From Symbiodinium natans (lineage: Eukaryota; Sar; Dinophyceae; Suessiales; Symbiodiniaceae): a DNA stretch of 27,756 nt. The stretch is from the NCBI GenBank assembly GCA_905221605.1, contig CAJNDS010002175.1, positions 585,402-613,157 of the forward strand, written 5' to 3'. Both the position numbers and the translations under genes were made by a program. This document shows positions 17,299-26,770 of this stretch, in pieces. Within the stretch, counting starts at the first letter, position 1, and each line of letters begins with the position of its first letter. The notes beneath the pieces are model-generated. The model did no database searches. It worked only from the letters and a program-made list of their open reading frames with translations, and was not told where the DNA came from.

Positions 17299-17412
17299 AC
17301 TTTTGACAAACGGCCCCAAGCACCAAACCCGAAAACTCCGTTTTGGGGACGAGCGGAGCGGGGATGCATCGTGCAACTTCGGGCGACCCTTCAAGGGGGC
17401 TTTTTTTTAAAA

Positions 17413-17418
<6 letters not shown>

Positions 17419-17446
<28 letters not shown>
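17419..17446. repeat. (AT)n microsatellite
   Basis: About 14 alternating AT dinucleotides, flanked by T-rich and A-rich runs. Confidence 0.95.
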
Positions 17447-17470
17447 TTTTTATACACATATATGTAATAT

Positions 17471-17766
17471 GTAGGTATGTAGGTATGAAGGTATGTAGGT
17501 ATGTAGGTATGTAGGCATGTAGGCATGTAGGCATGTAGGGATGTAGGTATGTAGGTATGTAGGTATGTAGGTATGTAGGTATGTAGGTATGTATGTATGT
17601 GTGTGTGTGTATGTGTGTATGTATGTATGTATGTATGTATGTATGTATGTATGTATGTATGTATGTATGTATGTATGCATGCATGCATGTATGTATGTAT
17701 GTATGTATGTATGTATGTATGTATGTATGTATGTATGTATGTATGTATGTATGTATGTATGTATAC
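17471..17766. repeat. GTAGGTAT octamer array passing into (ATGT)n
   Basis: 17471-17588 is a tandem 8-bp unit (gtaggtat, with gtaggcat variants near 17513-17540). 17588-17610 has GTGT interruptions. 17612-17764 is almost pure ATGT with one ATGC patch. Long open frames here on both strands are artefacts of the period. Confidence 0.95.
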
Positions 17767-17819
17767 ATATATACATGCACATATTTGTTTAATGAAATTC
17801 ATTTGTTTTTGAATGTACG

Positions 17820-18370
17820 GTTTCGGGTTTTCGGATTTTCGGGGTTTATGGTTTTGGATTTTGTGGGCTTATGGGTTTTAGGGTTTGAAGTTTTGACGGT
17901 TTTGGGGCGTTTTTTTTTTTTATATATTTTTTTTTGTCGGGGTGTTACCGTGTAGGGCTTGGGGTTGGGCTTTGAGGGCTTCTATATTCTATAGGGTCGA
18001 GGGGTTGCAAGGGTGGTATAGGCCTGAAGGGAACCCCTAAACGTCTAAATCTTAGATGTGCAGGAGAAGCAATGGAAATTTATCGGGTCCTTGAGGCATG
18101 TAACCCAAGGTTCCCCAATGCATACTCCCCACAACTCCCTAAGGCTCCCAAAACTTCCGCAGGGTTTCCTTGGTGCCCTAAACCTAAACCCTAAACCCCC
18201 CCACGAACCCCCCCTTCCTTTCGGACCCCATCAGAAATGCCCTGAGTCCAAGGGTCACACCGTGCTCTTGCCGTGCTGGCTCAAGCAACATGTACCTTCT
18301 TTCGGGTTTGGGTGTGTCGCGTTTGGGGTTTAGGGTGTGGGTTTTAGGGTTTAGGGTTTAGGGTTTAGGG
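17820..18370. other. non-coding, degenerate heptamers and one copy of a dispersed module
   Basis: Mixed TTTAGGG/CCCTAAA words, T-rich homopolymers (about 17911-17935), and one module copy at 18096-18177 that recurs at 18590-18682. A 91-codon plus-strand frame (18058-18333) has repeat-derived composition and is not called. Confidence 0.6.
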
Positions 18371-18589
18371 TTGAGGAGTTGAGGAGGGGTTTGGGTTCAG
18401 GTCTTCGAGTTCACTTGCAAGGCACAGGCACGAGCTTCGGGCAGACCCCTGAACCCAAACACTAAACCCTATATGAGTCCTGAACTCAAGCCCTAAGCCC
18501 TGCCTCCCCAAATGCCTCGTTGGCCCCAACTCCCTGAACCCTAATTCAGTTTTTTGGGTCCTTAAAAGGGAGGGGGTTTCAAAGGGGGG

Positions 18590-18682
18590 TATGTAACCCG
18601 GTTATGTAACCCTAGTACTCCTCACAACTCCCTAAGGCTCCCTAAGCTTCCGTAAGGTTCCCGAAGGTTCCTTAGGTACCTT
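18590..18682 (+). repeat. second copy of a dispersed module (first at 18096-18177)
   Basis: Both copies share the 20 bases cacaactccctaaggctccc (18130-18149 and 18623-18642). Each is preceded by GTAACCC-type sequence and followed by diverged CTTCCG..GGTT and CCCCCC..GAACCC sequence. They lie about 490 bp apart in direct orientation. Confidence 0.7.
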
Positions 18683-18899
18683 CCCCCCATGAACCCTAAG
18701 CCCTAAACCCTAAACCCTAAACCCTAAACCCTAAACCCAAAACCCAAAACCCCCCATGAAACCCCTCTTTTGAGAACCCTACATGTTCGGCCGGAGACTG
18801 CGAATGACGTCCCGTGCCTGGCCGCCTCAGCTTCTTAGCTGCCATATGGTACAATATGCTTGAGTCGGGTCTCAGGGAGGCGTAGGCAACCCCTAGCCA

Positions 18900-19009
18900 C
18901 CCTAAACCCTAAACCCTAAACTCTAAACCCTAAACCCTAAACCCTAAACCCTAAACCCTAAACCCTAAACCCTAAACCCTAAACCCTAAACCCTAAACCC
19001 TAAACCCTA
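18900..19009 (-). repeat. CCCTAAA tract, about 15 units
   Basis: Near-perfect tract that ends abruptly at the start of the reverse-transcriptase fragment. Confidence 0.95.
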
Positions 19010-19340
19010 CTGGTGAGGATCGTCAACCAAATCAGGGAGGCAATGTGTCGGGGTGGATGCATAGACTCCTGGCGCTGATACCGAAGGTTGAATGTCCCAC
19101 AGGACCGAGCATGCGGAAGCCCTCCTGGATCAGCGCGTGTGGGAAGAACAGACAGGCGGCGGATCTCTTGGCTGTTGCCACCCGCATACGTGACGTTACA
19201 CGGGAGTGGCGCCTGCCACTTCTGGTAGCCAAACTCGACGTCCGGGGAGCTTTCGATAGGAGGGTTGTGCGCAAGTCGGTTGCCAGTCTGCTGCGCTCCC
19301 CAGCAGCTCTCAATCAACACCGTGGCAGGGTAGCGCCGGG
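19010..19340 (+). pseudogene. truncated non-LTR (LINE) reverse-transcriptase fragment
   Basis: The first part reads LVRIVNQIREAMCRGGCIDS W, then moves frame at about 19073 and continues LLALIPKVECP, RQAADLLAVATRIRDVTREW, then RLPLLVAKLDVRGAFDRR. LIPK before the fingers and KLDVRGAFD, which matches motif A of non-LTR reverse transcriptases with its catalytic Asp (19237-19239), are typical of LINE-like elements. The YxDD motif, endonuclease and tail are absent. It is cut on the left by CCCTAAA repeat and stops near 19340. One base missing near 19073 breaks the frame. It is a dead fragment, unrelated to the copia-like LTR element. Confidence 0.7.
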
Positions 19341-19615
19341 TGGGGACAACTGAGCGGTGGAGGCGAATTCTAGGGTCTAGGGGTTTGGGGGTTTCGGGGT
19401 TCAGGGGCTTAGGGGCTTAGGGGTTGAGGCTTCTTGTTTCAGGGTAGCTTCGAAGCCCTTAGTCTCAAGAGCCCGTAAGTGAGACCCTGAAAGCCTGAAG
19501 TGCAAACCCTGGCAATCAAGCATTCCTTAAGCCTACACCAGCCAAAGCCACCCAGACCACCCTAAGCCCTAAACCAGCCTTCACCCTGAGCCAGCCTGGT
19601 TTCGCCAGCCTGTGC
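19341..19615. other. non-coding, degenerate TTTAGGG variants
   Basis: G-rich heptamer variants (19370-19445), then GC-balanced sequence with no protein-like frame of note. Confidence 0.5.
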
Positions 19616-19875
19616 CCTAAACCCTAAACCCTAAACCCTAAACCCTAAACCCTAAACCCTAAACCCTAAACCCTAAACCCTAAACCCTAAACCCAAAACC
19701 CTAAACCCTAAACCCTAACCCCTAAACCTAAACCCTAAACCCTAAACCCTAAACCCTAAACCCTAAACCCTAAACCCTAAACCCTAAACCCTAAACCCTA
19801 AACCCTAAACCCTAAACCCTAAACCCTAAACCCCAAACCCTAAACCCCAAACCCCAAAACCCCAACCCCAAACCC
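19615..19875 (-). repeat. long CCCTAAA block, about 35 units
   Basis: About 250 bp of CCCTAAA with small interruptions, grading into CCCCAAA variants at its right end. It is the longest telomere-like block in the window. Confidence 0.95.
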
Positions 19876-19965
19876 CGTGCCCCTTGTTCCCAAGGCCCGA
19901 CCTGAGAATGCTGCCTCGACGGACATGCCACCGAGGTGCCACAAGCAGTCCTTCCAGAGACCCCG

Positions 19966-20068
19966 ATAGGGTTTATAGGGTTCATAGGGTTTATAGGGTT
20001 CATAGGGTTTATAGGGTTTATAGGGTCCATAGGGCTCATAGGGTTCGTAGGGTTCATAGAGTTCGTGG
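19966..20068 (+). repeat. nonamer array TTTATAGGG/TTCATAGGG, about 11 units
   Basis: A 9-bp period replaces the usual 7. Units are tttataggg and ttcataggg with substitutions. The minus strand therefore encodes a spurious NPM/NPI repeat. Similar nonamers occur at 1195-1290. Confidence 0.9.
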
Positions 20069-20404
20069 GGTTGTGAAGAGGTTAGGGTTTAGGATCTTGG
20101 GGTTTAGGAATGTTCCTTCAACGAGAATCGGCACTCTCCTATTTTGACTCATGGAATATGCCTCAAAACGGCGGGGTCCTAGAGTTTCCAGGCTCCATTG
20201 TCAACACGGGCACGGTTCGGTGTGGAATGGTTGGAAGTGCTTTGGGATCCTTAGTGAACGAAGCTTCAGCGCCTTGCCCACAAGCCCTATGCTTTGATAT
20301 CATGTTCTCGTTCAAAACCATTGCGTGTCAAATCTTGGGGTGCCCTAGACCCTAAACCCGAAACTCTCAACCCTGAACCCTGAACCCTGAACCCTGAACC
20401 CCGA

Positions 20405-20482
20405 ACCCTGAACCCTAAACCCTAAACCCTAAACCCTCAACCCTCAACCCTAAACCCTAAACCCTAAACCCTAAACCCTACG
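20405..20482 (-). repeat. CCCTAAA/CCCTGAA tract
   Basis: CCCTGAA units (from about 20366) grade into CCCTAAA and CCCTCAA units. Confidence 0.85.
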
Positions 20483-20661
20483 CCGTGGCGATCCAGAGAA
20501 TCTCCGAAATCTCATGAGCACACGGACGCCCAGAGTCGCCCCACATTCTGGGTAGCTCTCTAGATTAGGGTCCCTTTTGGGGTCGTATTCATGGTATGGC
20601 ACCCTTTGTAATAGGCCCTGTATGCCCTAGCTACTGTCGAGAACTACACCGGATTTTTCAG

Positions 20662-20740
20662 GCGCCGGCAGGTGAAGGGGGCCGAGTGCCGCAGCTTTTT
20701 CTGCGAGAAGCATCGAATGGCACGGAAACAAGGGGGTTAG
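20662..20740 (+). CDS. exon-like island ended by a telomere-like repeat
   Basis: After a good acceptor (ccggatttttcag) the plus frame reads RRRQVKGAECRSFFCEKHRM, then ARKQGG, and stops at TAG. The TAG is formed by the first TTTAGGG-type unit (20738-20740), so repeat addition created the stop. Cys and His are clustered (C-X4-C-X2-H). No family recognised; short, so chance is possible. Confidence 0.3.
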
Positions 20741-20895
20741 GGTTTAGGGTTTAGGGTTTGGGGTTTAGGGCTTAGGGTTTAGGGTTTAGGGTTTAGGGTC
20801 CATAGAGGGTCAGTAGATAATCCAGAGGACAGGTTCCGGAGTCCGATCTGCCGATGTTGAGGGTATAGGGTTTAGGGTTTAGGGTTTAGGGTTTC
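20735..20895 (+). repeat. TTTAGGG tracts around a short unique insert
   Basis: 20735-20800 and 20865-20895 are TTTAGGG tracts; the unique part between them has no convincing frame. Confidence 0.85.
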
Positions 20896-20991
20896 GCGGA
20901 TAGCCACTCCAGCGTCATCCGGCTGATGCACGCCGATAGCTACTATTTGCACAGGAATCCCCCAACAAAAGTACGGAGTATTCGTCCTTAA
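20893..20991 (+). CDS. exon-like island directly after a TTTAGGG tract
   Basis: Plus frame reads FADSHSSVIRLMHADSYYLH, then RNPPTKVRSIRP, with a TAA at 20989-20991. It begins exactly where a TTTAGGG tract ends. Composition is protein-like but only 32 codons, with no domain. Confidence 0.25.
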   Translation, partial: FADSHSSVIRLMHADSYYLHRNPPTKVRSIRP

Positions 20992-21071
20992 ATATAGGGG
21001 TTATCATCTTTTCTATGTTTTTGTGGGCTCTTAAGCCACTAGTAGTTCAGCCTAGAGACCTCAGACAAGCC

Positions 21072-21148
21072 TAAACCCTAAACCCTAAACCCTAAACCCT
21101 AAACCCTAAACCCTAAACTCTAAACCCTAAACCCTAAACCCTAAACCC
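21072..21148 (-). repeat. CCCTAAA tract, about 11 units
   Basis: Near-perfect CCCTAAA units followed about 90 bp later by a TTTAGGG tract in the opposite orientation (21234-21315). Confidence 0.9.
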
Positions 21149-21233
21149 AAAAATTCCCAAGAGGCACCCGGGCGTTCTGGTGGGACTTCTTTGGCAGGCT
21201 CCGCATCTTTGCGCAAAGTCGTGTTGTCAAGCT

Positions 21234-21315
21234 AAGGGTTTAGGGTTTAGGGTTTAGGGTTTAGGGTTTAGGGTTTAGGGTTTAGGGCTTAGGGTTTAGG
21301 GTTTAGGGTTTAGGC
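21234..21315 (+). repeat. TTTAGGG tract, about 11 units
   Basis: Near-perfect tandem TTTAGGG with one GCTTAGG variant. Confidence 0.9.
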
Positions 21316-21502
21316 CATGGCACCTCCCCTAAACTGACTCTAGGGCTTGGAGTGTGCTGAAAGTGTCTGCAAGGTTGGTGTAGAGGCTCATGGCTTCGAG
21401 GGCTTGAGCCCCCCCTCAAACTTGCCCTGCAACCCCTGAACCCTAAATGTCCTCCCCTCAAATCTTCCACGGCAGTAACACTAAAGCCCCCTTCGGGCTT
21501 TA

Positions 21503-21532
21503 TATATAGATAGATAGATAGATAGATAGATA
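21503..21532. repeat. (GATA)n microsatellite
   Basis: About seven tandem GATA units flanked by TATATA. Confidence 0.95.
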
Positions 21533-21672
21533 TATACAAAACCCAAGGAAAATGTTTTCATTGAGGTTCTAAGGGAAGTATAGAAGAATCAAGGCGATGC
21601 CAAAGTTGGCTACCCTGCACCCTCGGCTGCGCGGCACCGCTCGCCCTTGGTCAGTCTGAAATCCCACCTGCG

Positions 21673-21937
21673 ACCCTCTTTACCTACAGTTTAGTAGCAA
21701 CTACCCGCAATTCGTAGCCCCTAAAGAAGCCCCAAAGAGCCCCTAAGGTCCCTTGTAAGGGTCCCTCCTTTCGTCCCTTGGGCTGGTTATAGCGCAGACC
21801 CTCTTTACCTACAGTTTACTAGTAACTGCCCTTAATTAGTAGGTAGAACCCATCAAAATTGTAGGTAAAAGAGGGACAGTTTAGTAGCAACTACCCTTGC
21901 TGAGTAGGGAGAACCCATAAAGCTGAAGGTAGAGAGG
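21673..21937. repeat. small inverted-repeat, MITE-like element in three partial copies
   Basis: Copy 2 (21799-21875) starts CCCTCTTTACCTACA and ends TGTAGGTAAAAGAGGG, its reverse complement with one extra base, around an AGTAACTGCCCTTAATTAGT core. Copy 1 (21673-21717) has only the left half. Copy 3 (21876-21937) follows directly with cagtttagtagcaactaccc and a diverged right end. No coding sequence. It could fold into a hairpin. Confidence 0.7.
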
Positions 21938-21959
21938 TCCCGGCCTGCAAGCTTTGGGG

Positions 21960-23110
21960 CTACGGCTGCTTGAGAATTGCCCGATCTGCGAGACGAATCG
22001 GCATCGCGCCGACCCTGCCCTCAACCCTCAACCGTAAACCCTAAACCCTGCACCCTAAACCCCAAACCCCAAACCCCAAACCCCAAAACGTACCGCCAAG
22101 AACCCCCCCCCCCCTTCCCCAAACTTAGACGTAAGAACGCCCATCAGATTGCAAAACCCATCAGGGATGGGCCTGCCTCGCTGGCGCCCGCGCAGCTTGC
22201 TGCGAGGCGCGTGGGCCCACGAGTTGAGGCTTCAGGGTTTAGGGTTTTAGGGTTTTAGGGTTTAGGGTTGAGGGTTTAGGGTTTAGGGTTTAGGGTGCAG
22301 GGTTTAGGGTTTAGGGTTCAGGGTTACGGTTCAGGGTTTGGGGCGAAGGGTCCAGGGTCTAGGGTTCAGGGTTGAGGGGTTGGGGGTTTAGGGGATTTAG
22401 GGTTTGGGGTGCTCTTAAGTTCATGTAACCCAAAAGTTTAAAAGCTGACTGTTCCCGAGCCCGAGCTGTGTTGTTCTTGCTTGTCGCCCGATGCTGCGTG
22501 CTGTGCTGTTTCGGTCTGGTGATGTCCCAACACTCTAAAACCATACACAGCAGCCCTAATCCCTAAACCCTAAACCATAAACCCTAAACCCTAAACCCTA
22601 AACTCTAAACCCTATACACCCTAAACCCTAAACCCTAAACCCTAAACCCAAAGCCCTAAACCCGAAACCCCCAAATCCCGAAGCTCTCCCTTTCCCTTTA
22701 GTGCAGAAAGCTCAGGGCCCCTTTCAAATCACTTCATAGGGAGTTTGGGGTTTAGGGTTTATTTAGTGTTTAAGGTTAAGGGTTTCTGAGCCGGAAGCCC
22801 TTCTGACGCCCTTCTAAACCAGTCAAATACAGGCTAGAAAAGGCCATGTAACTACCCTAAGACTAGAAGACCCTCTTGTGAACCAGTACGGCCTGTAACC
22901 CTGTGAGCCCTCAAACCCCAGAATCCTCAACCTCAACGCTACGCCCGTGTATACAGCTAACCCTAAACCTTAAACCCCAAACCCCCTAAACCCTAAACCC
23001 TAAACCCTAAACCCTAAACCCTAAACCCTAAACCCTAAACCCTAAACCCAAAACCCCAAACCCTAAACCCTAAACCCTAAACCCTAAACCCTCAACCCTC
23101 AACCCTAAAA
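21960..23110. other. gene-poor block of alternating telomere-like tracts
   Basis: TTTAGGG variants at 22225-22330, CCCTAAA at 22562-22665 and 22965-23110, and poly-C near 22107-22119, separated by short unique DNA without a protein-like frame. Confidence 0.6.
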
Positions 23111-23159
23111 CCCTAGACCCTGAAGCTCGCGTAGGAGCCGACCGGAGGCCTCAGCCCGG

Positions 23160-23315
23160 GGTGTTTGAGGGTTGAGGGCTCGGTTTCGGGTTTGGGGTTT
23201 AGGGCTAGGTCCGGCTAGGTTTGGGGTTTAGGATTTAGGGCTGGGTTTAGGGTTTGGGGTTTAGGGCTAGGTTTGGGGTTTAGGGTTTGTTGGGGTGTAT
23301 GTAGGGTTTAGGGGG
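23160..23315 (+). repeat. degenerate TTTAGGG/TTTGGGG block
   Basis: Imperfect units of ggtttagg and ggtttggg type with a repeated GGGCTAGGTTTGGGG motif. Confidence 0.7.
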
Positions 23316-23448
23316 GCCCATCGAGACGGGCTTTTATGCAGCAGAGCCAGAAGCAGTCCACAGTTGCATCGACTTGCAGCTCTAAGCCCCGCATCTTGAG
23401 TACTCGCCCCCCCCCTCTATACTGGCCCCCCTAGGGAACCGTTTTCAG

Positions 23449-24095
23449 ATGGGACTCGAGCAGCGGCTGTGGCCAAACAAGCCCGCTTCCGCGTCGAGAT
23501 GCGCAAGTGTGGCCTGCTTGCAGGTCAACCCAGCTATTCAACACCCAGCCCCATGGCAGGAGCAGGTGCCAGAATTTACGACCCTGAGGGTGGTGAGATC
23601 TGCTTCCTCGGGGTTGGGCACGCAAGCCGCGGCTGTGGCATGGCGAATGAGATCATCGGAGCGGCCGAGGACGTGCTAAGCAGGAACGGGCGCACGGAGA
23701 TCAAGGTCGTCCGACGCTCCCATCCCCGGTCCTCACCCGCTGCTCAGCTAAACCAGTTGGCCCATACCTTGGCTACACCGCCCAATAATCCGGTTCATCA
23801 TGTGGTATATTCACCTGGATTCAAAGATAGAGTTAGGTTCACCAAGTCCTCACACAGAGGTCATCTAACGAGATACTGGTTGGATTTAAACACGGAGTAT
23901 GCTTTACCTGTCCTCAAAGAATACATGAGGGTAAACTCCATTAGTACCGAAGATCACCGTGTGGGCTTCTTAGGCCTTAAGCACCTGTTATATAAGGACC
24001 CTAACTTCCTGTCTTTCCCGGAATCTGCGCCGACGCGCTGCCCCCACTTGTTCAAAAGACGTGCTAGAGCTCTTGCATGCGCATGGCTGCCATAA
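23449..24095 (+). CDS. unknown protein, at least 208 codons, possible last exon
   Basis: The longest non-repeat frame outside the LTR element. It is open from an acceptor-like site (pyrimidine tract, then ccgttttcag at 23439-23448) to TAA at 24093-24095. It reads DGTRAAAVAKQARFRVEMRK, PMAGAGARIYDPEGGEICFL, GVGHASRGCGMANEIIGAAE, then a His-rich and basic second half ending FKRRARALACAWLP. The first half has an RNase H-like rhythm (DGT; AGAGARIYDPEG; a helix with an Asn-Glu pair; then IKVV), but the third acidic residue is not where expected. The resemblance is therefore weak. It could be a retroelement remnant or a host exon. An A9 run overlaps and follows the stop, too short to prove retroposition. 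Confidence 0.5.
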
Positions 24096-24189
24096 AAAAA
24101 AACACTGGTTCCAGGCGAGAGCCTTGTGCACTGCGCGAACAGATCGGCGCCGCTGGCGGCCCCCGGCGCAGGCTTCTGGAGGGGGTTTG

Positions 24190-24300
24190 GAGGGTTTAGG
24201 GTTTAGGGTTGAGGGTTTAGGGTTTAGGGTTTAGGGTTTAGGGTTGAGGGTTTAGGGTTGAGGGTTGAGGGTTGAGGGCTCAGGGATGAGGGTTCAGGGT
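24190..24300 (+). repeat. TTTAGGG/TTGAGGG tract
   Basis: TTTAGGG units mixed with TTGAGGG variants toward the right end. Confidence 0.9.
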
Positions 24301-24777
24301 TGGGATGTTCCTTTTGTGCTAGCAGAGTCCTTAATAATTCGGGGTTATAGTAGGGGGTGCTATAATCCCTATTCAGGACTGTTGCAAGTAGTATAAGGGG
24401 GAACATCCCAAGTTTAGGGCCTCGATTTTGTGGAGTCGTTGGGGGGAAGCCTTGACCCCGGAACCCTAAACCCTAAACCCCAAAGGACAGCCAGAATCCT
24501 GAACCCCCAACAAAAACCCTCAAAACCCAAAATCCTGAAGCCGAGTCAGAGCCCACAAGCCCCAAAAGCCCTCGGTTGATTGGCAGGAGATCGAAGGAAC
24601 AGTGAGGAGTCCCAAACACTAAACCCTAAACCCTAAACCCTAAACCCCAAACCCTAAACCCTAAACCCTAAGGTCACGGTTTTAACCCCGAAGTTCCGAA
24701 GTGCTAAGCCCTTGAACCCGCCGCCCCCGGGCCCGACCTACTGAACCCAGGCCCTGATCTCCCCCCAGGGTTTGGTT

Positions 24778-24895
24778 TTTAGGGTTTAGGGTTGAGGGTT
24801 TAGGGTTTAGGGTTTAGGGTTTAGGGATTAGGGTTTAGGGTTTAGGGTTTTTAGTTTTTAGGGTTTAGGGTTCAGGGGTGAGGGTTCAGGGCTTA
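24778..24895 (+). repeat. degenerate TTTAGGG tract
   Basis: TTTAGGG units with TTTTTAG and TTCAGGG variants. It faces a CCCTAAA tract at 24620-24672 of opposite orientation. Confidence 0.85.
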
Positions 24896-25017
24896 GGGGC
24901 AGTTGAAATCACCTTCTTGTAAGGAGATGCCAGAGCCGCGATCACCATTCTGTCGGTACTTACCTAGGCTGCTGCATTATTAGGGTCGCCTCTCCGGAGT
25001 CCACAGGAGGGCTATCA

Positions 25018-25242
25018 TCATGTGGGTGGTTGTGTAGATTTTTTGCGTCCCCTGTCATCGAACACGGCACCCCTTTTTACAAGGACTCCCAAAAGATCCT
25101 CGTTTGGAGAACTACCCACATCGGGCGCACTGTGAGTCTCCCATTCCGGAGGCACTGCCCGTCCAGCGCGCGGCCGAGATGCCTTTGGGTTTAGGGTTTC
25201 GGGTCCCGTTACGACTAGGATGAGGTCGGCCGCTTCTGCCAT
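25018..25242 (-). CDS. possible exon on the minus strand
   Basis: Minus frame contains SRPRAGRAVPPEWETHSAPD, then VGSSPNEDLLGVLVKRGAVF and DDRGRKKSTQPPT, with a stop at 25018. The part toward 25190 derives from a TTTAGGG unit, so the true exon would begin at about 25185. The plus strand is also open. No family; low certainty. Confidence 0.22.
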   Translation of the reverse strand: MAEAADLILVVTGPETLNPKASRPRAGRAVPPEWETHSAPDVGSSPNEDLLGVLVKRGAVFDDRGRKKSTQPPT

Positions 25243-25345
25243 GGTTACTGTTACTGCTGCTACATCTACGATGACTTCTATGATGATTACTAGCGCAGTA
25301 ATCGTCGTCGTAGTAGTACTTTCTATTGCACTTGATAATCATAGT
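25241..25345. repeat. degenerate trinucleotide stretch
   Basis: Runs such as gttactgttactgctgct, then acgatgacttctatgatg and cgtcgtcgtagtagta form a decayed triplet repeat. It gives a Thr/Ser/Val-rich open frame that is probably not coding. Confidence 0.6.
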
Positions 25346-25365
25346 AGTGATTGCGGGTTTTTGCA

Positions 25366-25498
25366 GGTGAGCCGCAGGTGGCATTGGACTGGTAGAGAAC
25401 TGCAGAGTCTCCTGCAACCCCCCAGCTACCCAGTTTTTGCTCGAACCTTGACCGTCCATGCCACCTTTCCGGCGCTCTATGGCTTTGAAGAAGAACCC
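25366..25498 (+). CDS. exon-like island, unknown
   Basis: After acceptor-like gcgggtttttgcag the plus frame reads RRWHWTGRELQSLLQPPSYP, then VFARTLTVHATFPALYGFEE. It runs into CCCCAAATCCTGAACC repeat. Hydrophobic pattern and composition are protein-like. Not recognised. Confidence 0.3.
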
Positions 25499-25562
25499 CA
25501 CACCCCAAATCCTGAACCCTGAACCCCAAAACCCTCAACCCTGAACCCTCCCCCCATCCCTA

Positions 25563-25856
25563 TCCCCTAAACCCTAAACCCCAGAATCTCAACCCTAAAC
25601 CCTAAACCCTAAACCCTAAACCCTAAACGCTAAACCCTAAACCCTAAACCGCAAACCCTGAACACCCTCAACCACTCTCAGGGCGGACCGTGGCTCCTGG
25701 TGATGCAGCTGGCCACCCCGAACCTCTGGGACTCCTTCTGCCAGCGCCTCCTTGAAAAACCCTGCACCCTAAACCCTAAACCCTAAACCCTAAACCCTAA
25801 ACCCTAAACCCTAAACCCTAAACCCTGCACCCTAAACGCTAAACCCTAAACCCTAA
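25563..25856 (-). repeat. two CCCTAAA tracts around an exon-like island
   Basis: Tracts at 25563-25660 and 25766-25856. The roughly 80-bp island between them (25682-25761) follows an acceptor-like aaccactctcag and reads PWLLVMQLATPNLWDSFCQR then LLEKP on the plus strand, with no recognised family. Both tracts contain CCCTAAA with GCTAAA and CCCTGCA variants. Confidence 0.7.
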
Positions 25857-26127
25857 TAGGGTTCTTGAGTCTGGGGGCCTAGGGCATTGCATGGGTTTCT
25901 TGGATCTGTTGATAAGAAAGATTCTCTCATGCCCCAAACCCTAGAAACCATGTAAACACCATAAGCATTAAACATCCTATAAACCCTGGAAACCCCTAAA
26001 AACCCAAAACCTTACAAGCGTTGACCTTTTTTGGGGTTAGAGGTTAAAGTAGGGTTCGCGAGGCTTTAGGGTTTTTGGGCTTAGGGTGTGGAGCCGTAGG
26101 TTGGATGATTAGGGTTCAGGGTTTCGG

Positions 26128-26215
26128 GCTTCGGGGTTTAGGGTGGAGGGTTTAGGGTTTAGGGTTCAGGGTTTAGGGTTTAGGGTTCAGGGTTTAGGGT
26201 TTAGGGTTCAGGGGT
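26128..26215 (+). repeat. TTTAGGG/TTCAGGG tract with a higher-order period
   Basis: Two TTTAGGG units alternate with one TTCAGGG unit, repeated about three times, a 21-bp higher-order period. Confidence 0.85.
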
Positions 26216-26218
26216 GTT

Positions 26219-26329
26219 TGCGACCGCTCCAGGTATACCGCCGCCGTGAATGCCCAGTGGGCCAAGAATCTCGGCCACAGGCCACCAAGGGGGGCGCCCT
26301 TGTATGTCGGGTGTAGCATTTGGGGCTGA
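26219..26329 (+). CDS. exon-like island directly after a TTTAGGG tract
   Basis: Plus frame reads CDRSRYTAAVNAQWAKNLGH, then RPPRGAPLYVGCSIWG, ending TGA at 26327-26329. An acceptor-like site (gcgaccgctccag) is near 26232. Composition is protein-like. Another frame is also open for part of it. No family recognised. Confidence 0.3.
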   Translation, partial: CDRSRYTAAVNAQWAKNLGHRPPRGAPLYVGCSIWG

Positions 26330-26770
26330 AGACTGCAAACGGGTGTTTCGCGGAACGCTGCACATGCTTATTTCTCCAGTATTGATCCCCTTTCATGTAA
26401 TCACGGACATGTTTTTCTCATCCCTAAATAAGACTACCCCTCATAGACCCCCAAAAACCCTACAGTACGAATTTTTCGGAACCCCCCCACCCCTCCCTAC
26501 GTTGAGAAACCCACGTCCTAAACCTCAAACCCTAAACCCCAAACATTATACCCTAAACCCTGAAACCAAAACACTAAACCCCGACTTTGAGAAACCCACG
26601 GCTCACAAGGACTTGGAGGTCCCATGAGGGTTCAATTGCAAACCTTGCAGGGTTGGTACTTTGTAGGGTTTGGGGGTTTAGGGCTTAGGGTTTAGGGCCT
26701 GGTCAGGGTTTAGAGTTTCGGGTAGCTGACAGACAAAGCCCCTAAACCCTAAACCTCAAACCCTGAAAGG

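Noticed and set aside
17391-17955. Long open frames on both strands (Tyr-Ile-His-Thr and Met-Tyr-Val-Cys repeats)
   Set aside because: They come from ATGT/GTAGGTAT microsatellites without stops in several frames; all frames give repeat peptides.
19812-20057. Minus-strand frame with NPM/NPI repeat
   Set aside because: A direct product of the TTTATAGGG nonamer array; no unique sequence supports coding.
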